This document shows, one piece after another, positions 1 to 7,670 of a DNA stretch of 9,444 bases (positions are counted from its first letter, which is position 1; the number at the start of each line of letters is the position of its first letter). A program made the translations under genes and the position numbers. Source of the DNA: UBA1737 sp045653225 (lineage in GTDB: Bacteria > Bacillota_I > Bacilli_A > ML615J-28 > CAG-313); the NCBI GenBank assembly GCA_045653225.1, contig JAZOLP010000174.1, positions 1-9,444 of the forward strand, given 5' to 3'. The notes under the pieces were generated by a model. That model searched no databases, was not told where the DNA came from, and saw only the letters and a program-made list of their open reading frames with translations.

Positions 1-2
1 AA

Positions 3-32
3 AGTCTATAAACAAAAAAATGTTTATAGACT
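3..32 (-). terminator. Probable intrinsic terminator ending the operon
   Basis: A perfect 11-base inverted repeat (AGTCTATAAAC at 3-13, GTTTATAGACT at 22-32) encloses an 8-base loop. In the minus-strand transcript the stem begins inside the TAG stop codon of ymfH and is followed by at least three U before the window ends, so the full U-tract cannot be judged. Only 4 of the 11 pairs are G-C, but the stem is uninterrupted. It is the expected end of the nine-gene transcript. The plus-strand reading also has a T-rich tail (ATTTTGTTTT), so it may work in both directions. Confidence 0.75.
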
Positions 33-1320
33 AATTTTGTTTTGGATTAACAACAAAAGATGAGATAGCCTCTTCTGTAAAATATTCATAAACTTCACAA
101 ATGTCTTCTATTTTCAAATTTTGTAAAGTTTTTAATTTATCAAAAAGTTCAGTACCATCGATTGCTTCATCATTTAAGGAATTAGCAATAGCTTCTACTG
201 AATTAAATTTTCTAATTTGATAAGCAATATGACTTCTAACAAATGTATCAAATCTATCTTTTTCAAAAACTATATTCGGTATATTTAGAAGTTCTTTTCG
301 CATTACATCAATAAAGACATTAGAGTCAAAAGCTTGTCCATCTATTGTTATATAAGCATGTGTTTTACATAATGAAAAATTAAATGTAAATGTATAATCA
401 ATAATATGATTTCTAAGCCACTTTTGATAATTTTCAGATGAGTAGTCAAATCTTTCTTCTAAAATAAAATCAAATAAAACCGCGATCTTCAAAATTTCTT
501 GAGGAGTCTTATCTCTTAAATCAAGTTTTAAGCCAACACTAACAGAACTAATATTGACGTCCATCATAAAACTGTCATATTCTTTGTTTACTTTATTTTC
601 TTCATTATAAACGATCACTTGAGGGTTTAAATATGGATTAAAATCCTTATTCATTTGATTTATTTTTATTAAATCTAAAGTTTTATCAAGGTCAAAATTA
701 CCTGCAACAACTAAAATCATATTTGATGGGTGATAAAATGTATTATAACACATTTGTAGTATATCTTTATTTATTAATTTAATTGATTCCCTAGTGCCAC
801 CAATATCATCAATAATTTTATTTTTTTCAAATAAATTTCTTAAGATACCATGATAACATACACTGCTAGGTTTATCAAGTGATGACATAATTTCTTGTTC
901 AATAATTAGTTTCTCGGCTTCAACAGATTCTTCAATAAAACAAGGAGTTTGTACAAAGTCTAATAAAAGTTCCAAAGACTTTTCAAAGTTCATAACTGTT
1001 TGAAAATAATATGATGTATTTTCGTGAGAAGTATACGCATTAACATCAGCACCAAGTTCCGCAAATAAATTACTCGCATCAACATCATTAGGCATTTCAA
1101 ACATCTTGTGTTCCAAAAAGTGTGCAACACCGGCAGGGGTAGTAATAATTTTATCATTATTAGAAATTGTAAACTCTTGATGAATAGAACCATACTTAAC
1201 AGTTAACATAGCGTATGATCTTTTTATTAATGGTTTAGGATATAAATAAACAGTCAATCCGTTAGATAAAGTAGTTTTATAATATGTTTCATTTAGTAAT
1301 TCATTAACAATTTTTTTCAT
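31..1320 (-). CDS. ymfH: M16 zinc metallopeptidase, YmfH-like (catalytic subunit)
   Basis: A 429-residue M16 (insulinase/pitrilysin) protein with two M16 halves. The inverted zinc motif HFLEH is at residues 67-71 (H67, E70, H71), and the distal metal-binding glutamate is probably E141 or E143 in IIEQEI. The segment FYHPSNMILVVAGNFD (195-210) is typical of the family. The C-terminal half lacks an evident R/Y substrate-binding pair, which its partner carries, so the two probably form an M16B heterodimer. There is no signal peptide or membrane segment, so it should be cytoplasmic. In Bacillus subtilis the ymfF-ymfH pair has the same order and has been genetically linked to 5-aminopentanol modification of elongation factor P; a role here is inference. 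The ATG lies 1 base after the ymfF stop. A GAAAGG element sits about 11 bases upstream inside ymfF, so translation is probably coupled. Stop is TAG. Confidence 0.93.
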   Translation of the reverse strand: MKKIVNELLNETYYKTTLSNGLTVYLYPKPLIKRSYAMLTVKYGSIHQEFTISNNDKIITTPAGVAHFLEHKMFEMPNDVDASNLFAELGADVNAYTSHENTSYYFQTVMNFEKSLELLLDFVQTPCFIEESVEAEKLIIEQEIMSSLDKPSSVCYHGILRNLFEKNKIIDDIGGTRESIKLINKDILQMCYNTFYHPSNMILVVAGNFDLDKTLDLIKINQMNKDFNPYLNPQVIVYNEENKVNKEYDSFMMDVNISSVSVGLKLDLRDKTPQEILKIAVLFDFILEERFDYSSENYQKWLRNHIIDYTFTFNFSLCKTHAYITIDGQAFDSNVFIDVMRKELLNIPNIVFEKDRFDTFVRSHIAYQIRKFNSVEAIANSLNDEAIDGTELFDKLKTLQNLKIEDICEVYEYFTEEAISSFVVNPKQN

Positions 1321-1321
1321 A

Positions 1322-2575
1322 TTATGCTTTACCTTTCAATATGTAAATAGTATCTAAAACCATCATATTTGCAACTTCTTTTATATCGTTAATAGTTAAT
1401 GCTTTAATATTTTCAATTATCACATCATCATTAATTTTTCCAAACCCCATTAATTCTTCTTGTAAATCAAATAATGGATTAAATGGCGAATCTCCATTTT
1501 TAAGTACATCATTAATTTTTTGTGTTTTTGTTAATTCAAATGTCTCTTCATCGATAATTCCATCTTGATATTTTTCAATTTCTTCAATTATTAATTTTTT
1601 CACAATCTCTATTTTATCTTTTGAAATTCGTGCAAAAACATGAATTGCACCTTTATTAATTTGTGTTTGAGTTCCAATTGAATAAGCTAAATTATGTTCT
1701 TCTCGTATAACTTGGAATAAAGTAGAATGAAAGTATTCTCCAAGCATCGCTGATAAAAAGGAAAATGCATAACGATATTTAGTATTTCTTCTAATTTTAC
1801 TTCTATATCCCATAAATAATATAGTTTGGTTAATATCTTGTTCATCAACTACTTCATTAACAAACGCAATATCTTTATTATAATTATCAACAAATTCTAA
1901 TCCATCATGTAATTGATATTTCTTAAAGATAGATAAATCATATTTTTCAATTTCATTTACTATAATATCTTTTTCAATATCACCTGTAACAAATAAATAA
2001 CTTGGTGAAGTAATTAAATATCTATAAGCTTCTTTTATAGAATCAATTGTTACTTTTTCAACTAAATCGATATTCCCATATTGATTAATTGTTTCAACTT
2101 CACCCTCATACATTACATTATTAAAGTTTAATGCTGCAAATTTTGATTTATTATTATAAATATTTTGATGATATTGAATTAAAATTTCTTTTTCTAATTT
2201 TAATTTATCTTTTGTAAAATCAGGATTTAAAATTGTATCAAATAAAAATTTAATTGATTTTTCTAACACATTAATATCAGCATTAAGATATTTAGGATTA
2301 ACAAAACTCATAGATACTCTAACACTTTGCATCTTACCAGTGCGAGAAGATGAAATTACGAAAGACCCATCATATATACTTTTTAAATAATACGCAAAAC
2401 TTTCTTCTGTAGGATAACTTAGTGAAGTTTTCTGCATCATTTGAGACATCATAGCTATTTCAGGAATATACTTTTCATTTATAGGAAAATAAAAATACAA
2501 ACAAACAGAAATAGTTTTAAACCTGCTATCATAGTTATAATACAAATCATGATTTTGTATATTGATTATATCCAT
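1322..2575 (-). CDS. ymfF: M16 peptidase-like protein, YmfF-like (non-catalytic subunit)
   Basis: A 417-residue M16-fold protein. Where the zinc motif should be (about residues 38-50, EIAMMSQMMQKT) there is no HxxEH, so it is predicted to be catalytically inactive. The C-terminal half keeps the M16 substrate-binding pair in LFQVIREEHNLAYSIG (286-301): R291 and Y298. Combined with the neighbour, which has the zinc site but lacks this pair, it fits a split-site heterodimer like other bacterial M16B pairs and mitochondrial processing peptidase. Length and order match Bacillus YmfF and YmfH (about 426 and 428 residues), whose genetics connect them to EF-P 5-aminopentanol modification. The start is well supported by AGAAAGGAG, 5 bases before the ATG. 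A hairpin lies between this gene and deoD, so its expression may differ from that of the upstream genes. Stop is TAA. Confidence 0.92.
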   Translation of the reverse strand: MDIINIQNHDLYYNYDSRFKTISVCLYFYFPINEKYIPEIAMMSQMMQKTSLSYPTEESFAYYLKSIYDGSFVISSSRTGKMQSVRVSMSFVNPKYLNADINVLEKSIKFLFDTILNPDFTKDKLKLEKEILIQYHQNIYNNKSKFAALNFNNVMYEGEVETINQYGNIDLVEKVTIDSIKEAYRYLITSPSYLFVTGDIEKDIIVNEIEKYDLSIFKKYQLHDGLEFVDNYNKDIAFVNEVVDEQDINQTILFMGYRSKIRRNTKYRYAFSFLSAMLGEYFHSTLFQVIREEHNLAYSIGTQTQINKGAIHVFARISKDKIEIVKKLIIEEIEKYQDGIIDEETFELTKTQKINDVLKNGDSPFNPLFDLQEELMGFGKINDDVIIENIKALTINDIKEVANMMVLDTIYILKGKA

Positions 2576-2580
2576 AATAA

Positions 2581-2589
2581 CTCCTTTCT
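2581..2589 (-). promoter_or_regulatory. Strong ribosome binding site of ymfF
   Basis: AGAAAGGAG on the minus strand, with the GGAG end 5 bases before the ATG at 2575. It is one of the strongest Shine-Dalgarno sequences in the window and stands outside any coding sequence. ymfF can therefore be translated on its own, unlike the coupled genes upstream. Confidence 0.85.
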
Positions 2590-2599
2590 AGTTACAATA

Positions 2600-2625
2600 A
2601 AACCACTATTTTTAAATAGTGGTTT
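2600..2625 (-). terminator. Hairpin between deoD and ymfF; weak terminator or attenuator
   Basis: A perfect inverted repeat (AAACCACTATTT at 2600-2611, AAATAGTGGTTT at 2614-2625) forms a stem of about 10-12 pairs with a small A/T loop. It starts 8 bases after the deoD stop. In the minus-strand transcript it is followed by UAUUGU, so the U-run is short (UUUUAUU including the stem end). On the plus strand it is followed by AATCTTTTTT. It may terminate part of the transcripts after deoD, or act as an mRNA processing or stability element. Only 24 bases separate the stem from the ymfF ATG, leaving no room for a full promoter downstream of it. Confidence 0.65.
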
Positions 2626-2633
2626 AATCTTTT

Positions 2634-3356
2634 TTAATATTTAATAGCTGTTTCTAATGCTAATTTCATCATAGTTGCAAAAGCTTCTTGACGTTCTTTC
2701 GCAGAAGTAGCTTCATGAGTAACAAATGAATCAGAAATTGTTAAAATACAAGCTGCACTTTTACCTAAATGATTAGCATTATGGAATAGAGCAAAACTTT
2801 CCATTTCTACTGCTAAACAACCTTCTTCTTTATTTAATCTTATCCATAGATTTTCATCTGTACCATAAAATACATCAGAAGAATGAATTGTACCAAAATG
2901 TACATTAATATTTTGTTCTTTTGCTGTTTCAAGAATTGTATTAGTTAATTCTTTAGTTGCTTCTAAATGATTTTTAGTCTCACCATTTTGTAAACGTGCA
3001 TAATTAGATTCAGAATATGCATCTTTACAAACTACAACATCATAAACATTACAAGATGCATCATATGCCCCTGCAGAACCAATACGAATAATTCTCTCTA
3101 CACCGTATACACTAAATAATTCATAAGAATAAATCCCAATACTAGGCATACCCATACCAGAACCCATTACAGAAACTTTATGACCTTTATAAGTTCCTGT
3201 AAATCCTAGCATTCCACGAACAGAATTAAATTGCTCAACATCTTCTAAGAAATTTTCTGCAATAAATTTTGCACGAAGTGGATCACCAGGCATTAAAACA
3301 GTTTTAGCAATTTTGCCTTCTTGTGTTACTTCAATATGTGGAGTAGCTTTAATCAT
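2634..3356 (-). CDS. deoD: Purine nucleoside phosphorylase, DeoD type
   Basis: Hexameric-type (trimer-of-dimers family) purine nucleoside phosphorylase, which splits purine ribo- and deoxyribonucleosides with phosphate into free base and (deoxy)ribose-1-phosphate. With the start chosen here it has 240 residues, the usual size. Family signatures are MPGDPLRAKFIAENFLED, SVRGMLGFTGTYKG, RIGSAGA and CLAVEMES. The residues matching the E. coli site are H7, R28, R47, R91 and S94 (phosphate and ribose contacts), M185 and E186 (ribose) and the catalytic pair D209 and R222. The residue after the catalytic Asp is Ser (ISDSF) where E. coli has His. The ATG at 3356 is preferred because AGGTG lies 6 bases upstream and the ATG follows the deoC stop by 1 base (TAAGATG). 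A GTG at 3365 would add three residues, but it is part of that Shine-Dalgarno. It works with deoC, though no phosphopentomutase gene is in the window. Stop is TAA. Confidence 0.95.
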   Translation of the reverse strand: MIKATPHIEVTQEGKIAKTVLMPGDPLRAKFIAENFLEDVEQFNSVRGMLGFTGTYKGHKVSVMGSGMGMPSIGIYSYELFSVYGVERIIRIGSAGAYDASCNVYDVVVCKDAYSESNYARLQNGETKNHLEATKELTNTILETAKEQNINVHFGTIHSSDVFYGTDENLWIRLNKEEGCLAVEMESFALFHNANHLGKSAACILTISDSFVTHEATSAKERQEAFATMMKLALETAIKY

Positions 3357-3357
3357 C

Positions 3358-4017
3358 TTATTCACCTACATTAGATGCATCTTTCATAATTTGGATACCA
3401 CTAGAAGCACCAATTCTTGTTGCACCATTTTCAACCATTACTTTAACATCATCAAAACTTCTTACGCCTCCACTAGCTTTTACACCCATTTCAGCACCAA
3501 CAGTTTCACGCATTAATTTAATATCAGCAGCTGTAGCACCACCTGTACCAAATCCTGTAGAAGTTTTCACGAAAGTTGCACCAGCAGCTTTAGCAGCTTT
3601 ACAACATTCAACTTTTTCTTCATCTGATAAATAACAAGTTTCAATGATTACTTTAGTAGTTTTCCCAGCAGAAGCAGTTACTACACATTTAATTTCATCT
3701 TCAATATATTCGAAATCGTGTTCTTTAGCTTTACCGATATTAATAACCATATCGATTTCATCAGCACCATTTTTAATAGCATCTAAAGTTTCTAATGCTT
3801 TAATTTCTTTTGTATTAGCACCTAGTGGAAAACCAACAACAGTACAAACTAGAACGTCACTACCTTCTAATGCTTTTTTAGCAAGTGCAACATTAACTGG
3901 ATTTACACAAACACTCTTAAAATCATATTCTTTTGCTTCTGCACATAATTTTAAAATTTCTTCTTCTGTAGCAAAAGCTTTTAATACAGTATGGTCAATT
4001 AATTTATTAACTTTCAT
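3358..4017 (-). CDS. deoC: Deoxyribose-phosphate aldolase
   Basis: Class I aldolase that cleaves 2-deoxy-D-ribose-5-phosphate to glyceraldehyde-3-phosphate and acetaldehyde, feeding deoxynucleoside sugars into glycolysis. It has 219 residues, typical for the short bacterial DeoC with a TIM-barrel fold. The catalytic residues are visible: the Schiff-base lysine K151 in FVKTSTGF, the proton-relay lysine K180 in GVKASGG and D89 in EIDMVIN. The N-terminal LIDHTVLK and the phosphate-binding GATRIGASSG near 198-207 are also family features. The ATG at 4017 is supported by AGGAG 6 bases upstream, which overlaps the TAG stop of the preceding gene. Its last codons contain the ribosome binding site of deoD, so deoC and deoD should be translated in a coupled way. 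Stop is TAA. Confidence 0.97.
   Translation of the reverse strand: MKVNKLIDHTVLKAFATEEEILKLCAEAKEYDFKSVCVNPVNVALAKKALEGSDVLVCTVVGFPLGANTKEIKALETLDAIKNGADEIDMVINIGKAKEHDFEYIEDEIKCVVTASAGKTTKVIIETCYLSDEEKVECCKAAKAAGATFVKTSTGFGTGGATAADIKLMRETVGAEMGVKASGGVRSFDDVKVMVENGATRIGASSGIQIMKDASNVGE
3363..3367 (-). promoter_or_regulatory. Ribosome binding site of deoD inside the end of deoC
   Basis: AGGTG on the minus strand, lying in the last codons of deoC and 6 bases before the ATG at 3356. It decides the deoD start: the alternative GTG (3363-3365) is the last three bases of this site and has no equally good site of its own. The overlap implies that ribosomes finishing deoC help to initiate deoD. Confidence 0.8.
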
Positions 4018-4023
4018 AATAAT

Positions 4024-4029
4024 CTCCTA
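4024..4029 (-). promoter_or_regulatory. Ribosome binding site of deoC fused to the upstream stop codon
   Basis: TAGGAG on the minus strand: the TAG (4027-4029) stops the unknown protein and AGGAG (4024-4028) is the Shine-Dalgarno of deoC, 6 bases before its ATG. Terminating ribosomes therefore sit on the binding site, which favours coupled translation. Confidence 0.8.
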
Positions 4030-4881
4030 ACTTTCTATTAAATTTGTAATTTTGATTTCTTCAAAATTAATATATGATACAACTGCTTTTCGCATCTTTT
4101 TAATTAGTTTTTTTGCTTTTAAAGCTGTTTTTTCATTTAAATATAATAATTTAAAATCAACATCTTTAACTTCATTCATTAGTTTTTCAACATACTTGTA
4201 GAATATTTCAACAGGAACTAATGCAACTAAATTTTCCTCTTCCTCAACTTGTACATAATTTAAATGTGGAGGGAACAAAGTAGGAGTTCCTACTTTCCAA
4301 CTAATGCTAGTACATATAACACCAGTTCTTTTTTCTTTTAAGATGTTATATTTTTTAACAATACAATCGCCTTTTACTAAACTAGGTAATTCATTGATCA
4401 TAGATTGATAGCAGCACATTTCATTTAATACTGGCATAGGCATTTTATAAGTTTCTACATTTTCGTGTTCTTCTAAATAGTTTAATCTATCCTTACCTAA
4501 TGCAGTAATAAGTTCAAACATATCAAATTGATGAATATTATCAAATAGATCACAATAAATCGCTAGTTCAAACTTTTCACAAATTTCACTAATTTGTTTA
4601 AATATTAGTCTGCTAATATATTGAGGTAGAACACTTGGGACTTCACATAAGAAATGTAAGTTTGTATAATCACGATTTAAACGATATAAACTTGAAACTC
4701 TTGAACGTTTTGTAATCAAAAATTTATATGTAAAATCAAAATTATTCATATTAATTGAAATTTCTAATTCATCATCATTAGATTTAATTACACAATTTTC
4801 TAAATTGTCAAAATATCCATCAACTAATTGATAGAAATCTATACGTGGTTTAGTTCTTTCTCTGAAAAAATGAATAATCAT
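4027..4881 (-). CDS. Hypothetical protein of 284 residues, function unknown
   Basis: I do not recognise this protein. It looks soluble and cytoplasmic: no signal peptide, no membrane segment, and mixed acidic and basic composition. Residues 35-60 are likely beta strands (alternating ELEISINMNNFDF, then TYKFLITKRS). Residues 73-112 read as strand, helix, strand (LHFLCEVP, then ISRLIFKQISEICEKF, then LAIYCDLF). Residues 210-235 contain an acidic run (EEEE, 213-216) followed by LVALVPVEIFYKYVEKL. The C-terminus has a lysine-rich helix (251-265). There are eight cysteines (30, 79, 101, 110, 156, 157, 173, 190) but no CxxC pairs, so a zinc finger is unlikely. No enzyme motif was found. The start is supported by GAGGT 7 bases before the ATG. 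It sits 34 bases after ileS, and its TAG stop overlaps the deoC ribosome binding site, so it is a genuine operon member. Salvage or translation roles are possible from context only. Confidence 0.85.
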   Translation of the reverse strand: MIIHFFRERTKPRIDFYQLVDGYFDNLENCVIKSNDDELEISINMNNFDFTYKFLITKRSRVSSLYRLNRDYTNLHFLCEVPSVLPQYISRLIFKQISEICEKFELAIYCDLFDNIHQFDMFELITALGKDRLNYLEEHENVETYKMPMPVLNEMCCYQSMINELPSLVKGDCIVKKYNILKEKRTGVICTSISWKVGTPTLFPPHLNYVQVEEEENLVALVPVEIFYKYVEKLMNEVKDVDFKLLYLNEKTALKAKKLIKKMRKAVVSYINFEEIKITNLIES

Positions 4882-4915
4882 TCCAAGTACCTCTTTTCCA
4901 AAAAATTTTTTTAAC

Positions 4916-7654
4916 TTATTTTACAATTTTTTGACAACGTTCACATAAACAATCTTCGTTTACGTTATCAACAATTTGCCAACATCTTGCACAAGTAACA
5001 CCTTCACATGCTGTTACTTTTATTTTAGCTGTTGGATATTCTGTACCATCTTCTAAATTTTGAACAATATCGCATTTAGAAACAATGAATACTTGACTTA
5101 AATTTAAATCAAAGTCTTTTAATTCTTTTGCCATTTCATCATTTAAACAAATAACTAAATGAGCATTTAAACTCTTACCAATAACTTTTTCATTACGAGC
5201 AGCTTCTAATGCTTTTAACACATCGTCTCTTAATGTCATAAATTTATTAAATTTAGCTATAATAGCTTCACTACCATCGTAATATACTGGTTTAACCATA
5301 TCACATAAATAGATTGATTCTAGTTTTTCACCAGGCATATAGCTATACACTTCTTCCATAGTATGAGGAAGAATTGGAGTAAGCATTGTTGTAATAGCTT
5401 TTAAGCATTCATAGAAAACAGTTTGAATACTTCTTCTTTCTTTACTATTAGCTGCATGAATATATAAGATATCTTTAGTAAAGTCTAAATAGAATGAAGA
5501 TAAATCATTAGTTAAGAAATTTAAAATAGTACGATATACACCATCAAACTCATAAACGTTATAAGCGTTATGAACTTCTTTAACAACTTCATTTAATCTA
5601 CATAAAACATATTTATCAACTTCACCTAAATTTGCATAGTCTACTTTGTCGTTTTCTGGGTCAAAATCAAACACATTTGCAAGCAAGAATCTTAATGTAT
5701 TTCTAATCTTACGATAAGATTCACTAATTTGTTTTAATAATTCTTTTGACATTGGCATATCTGATTGATAAGCAACACTAGATACCCAAAGTCTTAAAAT
5801 ATCAGCACCTGATTCATTACATACTTGAATTGGATCAACAGTATTACCTAAAGATTTAGACATCTTTCTTCCTTGTCCATCAAGAGTAAAACCATGTGAA
5901 ATAATAGTTTTATACGGAGCTTTACCTTCTAACGCAACGCTTGTAATTAAACTTGAGTTAAACCAACCACGATATTGGTCAGAACCTTCTAAATATACAT
6001 CTGCGATACATGTACCATATTTTTTAAGTAATGCACCATGATGTGAAGTACCTGAGTCAAACCATACATCCATGATATCAGTTTCTTTAGTGAATTTGCC
6101 GTTAGGGCTTCCAGGATGAGTATAACCTTCTGGAAGTAAATCTGCAGCATCTTTTTCAAACCAAATATTTGAACCATATTGTTCATATAAATCTGCAACA
6201 TGATTAATCACATCTTGATCTAAAATTGAAGAACCATCTTCTGCATAAAATACAGGAATTGGAACACCCCATACTCTTTGACGAGAAATACACCAATCTT
6301 GTCTATCTTTAATCATATTTGCAAGTCTTACTTCACCCCAACCAGGATACCATGTAACAGTCTTAATAGCTTCTAAAATATCATTTTTGAATTTGTCAAT
6401 TGATGCAAACCATTGTGGAGTAGCACGGAAAATAATTGGTTTACCAGTTCTCCAGTCATGAGGATAACTATGCATAAAGTTATATTTATTTAATAACATG
6501 CATTCTTCATCAAGACGTTTGATAACTTCATCATTAGCTACTTCATAGAACATTCCAGCAAATTCACCAGCTTCTTCAGTCATAAAGCCTCGAGAGTCAA
6601 CTGGGCATAAAACATCTAATCCATATTTTTTACCAACATTAAAGTCATCTTCACCATGTCCAGGAGCAGTATGAACAAGCCCTGTACCAGATTCAAGTGT
6701 AACGTGATCACCTAAAATTACAGGAGATACTCTATTATATAATTTATGAAGATATTTAACACCTTCTAATTGAACACCATCAATTTTTTGAACTACTTCA
6801 TAGTTTTCCCATCCAATTGTTTTAGCAGCATTTTCAAGTAATTCAGCAGCAACAACAAAGAATCTTTCACCAACTTTAACAACTACATATTCAAAATCAG
6901 GGCCTGCACAAACAGCTAAGTTTGCAGGAATAGTCCAAGGAGTTGTTGTCCAAATTACAAGTTCACAATCATTTGATAAAACATCTTTACCATCAACAAC
7001 AGGGAATGCAACATAAATAGAAGTTGCAGAAACATCTTTATATTCAATTTCAGCCTCAGCTAAAGCAGTTTCAGATGATGGAGACCAATAAACAGGTTTT
7101 AATCCTTTGAAAATTAAACCACGAGCAGCCATTTTACCAAAACATCTAATTTGTTCTGCTTCAAAATCATGTGTTAAAGTAATATAAGGGTCTTTCCAGT
7201 CACCAAGAATACCTAAACGTTTAAACCCAATTTTTTGTTGAGCAATTTGTTCTAAAGCATATTTTTCACATAATGTTCTAAAGTCTGCAACACTCATTTC
7301 TTTACGATTTACTTTTTTATTTTTAGTTAGCGCTTGTTCAATTGGAAGTCCATGAGTATCCCAACCAGGTTGATAAGGAGCATAGAACCCACTCATAGTT
7401 TTATATCTTACAATAAAATCTTTTAAAATTTTATTTAGAGCATGCCCTAAATGGATACTACCATTAGCATAAGGAGGACCATCATGTAAATAGAATGGTT
7501 CTTTTCCTTCATTTTTCTTTACTACTTTTTCATAAATATTTAATTCTTCCCATTTAGCTTGAATAGGAAGTTCGTTAACACCTAAATTTCCACGCATAGG
7601 AAAATCTGTTTTAGGCATTAATAATGTATCTTTAAAATCTTTTTTTAAGTCCAT
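4916..7654 (-). CDS. ileS: Isoleucine--tRNA ligase
   Basis: Class I aminoacyl-tRNA synthetase that charges tRNA-Ile and edits mischarged valine. It has 912 residues, full length for the bacterial type with a C-terminal zinc domain. The HIGH motif appears as HLGH (68-71) after PPYANGSI, and KMSKS is at 597-601. The editing (CP1) domain shows the threonine-rich WTTTPWTIPANLA (235-247) and GTGLVHTAPGHGEDDF (323-338). The tRNA-binding C-terminal region ends in a zinc site with C888, C891, C904 and C907. The N-terminus closely resembles Bacillus IleRS (DTLLMPKTDFPMRGNL). The ATG follows AGAAAGGAG by 6 bases, and that site overlaps the TAG stop of ylmH. No T-box leader precedes the gene because only 13 bases separate it from ylmH, so regulation must act at the operon promoter or by translation. 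Stop is TAA. Confidence 0.99.
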   Translation of the reverse strand: MDLKKDFKDTLLMPKTDFPMRGNLGVNELPIQAKWEELNIYEKVVKKNEGKEPFYLHDGPPYANGSIHLGHALNKILKDFIVRYKTMSGFYAPYQPGWDTHGLPIEQALTKNKKVNRKEMSVADFRTLCEKYALEQIAQQKIGFKRLGILGDWKDPYITLTHDFEAEQIRCFGKMAARGLIFKGLKPVYWSPSSETALAEAEIEYKDVSATSIYVAFPVVDGKDVLSNDCELVIWTTTPWTIPANLAVCAGPDFEYVVVKVGERFFVVAAELLENAAKTIGWENYEVVQKIDGVQLEGVKYLHKLYNRVSPVILGDHVTLESGTGLVHTAPGHGEDDFNVGKKYGLDVLCPVDSRGFMTEEAGEFAGMFYEVANDEVIKRLDEECMLLNKYNFMHSYPHDWRTGKPIIFRATPQWFASIDKFKNDILEAIKTVTWYPGWGEVRLANMIKDRQDWCISRQRVWGVPIPVFYAEDGSSILDQDVINHVADLYEQYGSNIWFEKDAADLLPEGYTHPGSPNGKFTKETDIMDVWFDSGTSHHGALLKKYGTCIADVYLEGSDQYRGWFNSSLITSVALEGKAPYKTIISHGFTLDGQGRKMSKSLGNTVDPIQVCNESGADILRLWVSSVAYQSDMPMSKELLKQISESYRKIRNTLRFLLANVFDFDPENDKVDYANLGEVDKYVLCRLNEVVKEVHNAYNVYEFDGVYRTILNFLTNDLSSFYLDFTKDILYIHAANSKERRSIQTVFYECLKAITTMLTPILPHTMEEVYSYMPGEKLESIYLCDMVKPVYYDGSEAIIAKFNKFMTLRDDVLKALEAARNEKVIGKSLNAHLVICLNDEMAKELKDFDLNLSQVFIVSKCDIVQNLEDGTEYPTAKIKVTACEGVTCARCWQIVDNVNEDCLCERCQKIVK

Positions 7655-7660
7655 GATAGA

Positions 7661-7670
7661 CTCCTTTCTA
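7661..7670 (-). promoter_or_regulatory. Ribosome binding site of ileS fused to the ylmH stop codon
   Basis: TAGAAAGGAG on the minus strand: the TAG (7668-7670) ends ylmH and AAAGGAG is a near-perfect Shine-Dalgarno 6 bases before the ileS ATG. It fixes the ileS start and suggests coupled but strong initiation. Confidence 0.85.

Noticed and set aside
2441..3516. Plus-strand open frames opposite ymfF and deoD/deoC (2441-2644 and 3313-3516)
   Set aside because: Short antisense frames with no family resemblance; the overlapped minus-strand genes are firmly identified.
3644..4030. Plus-strand open frame of 128 codons opposite deoC
   Set aside because: It lies wholly antisense to a certain gene, has no ribosome binding site or recognisable product, and mirrors deoC codon structure.
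4900..4912. A6T7 dyad between ileS and the unknown gene as a possible terminator
   Set aside because: Pure A/T with no G-C stem; it would not form a stable hairpin and the genes are only 34 bases apart.
990..6201. Short minus-strand frames inside ymfH (990-1193) and ileS (5989-6201)
   Set aside because: They are alternate-frame shadows of the real genes on the same strand.
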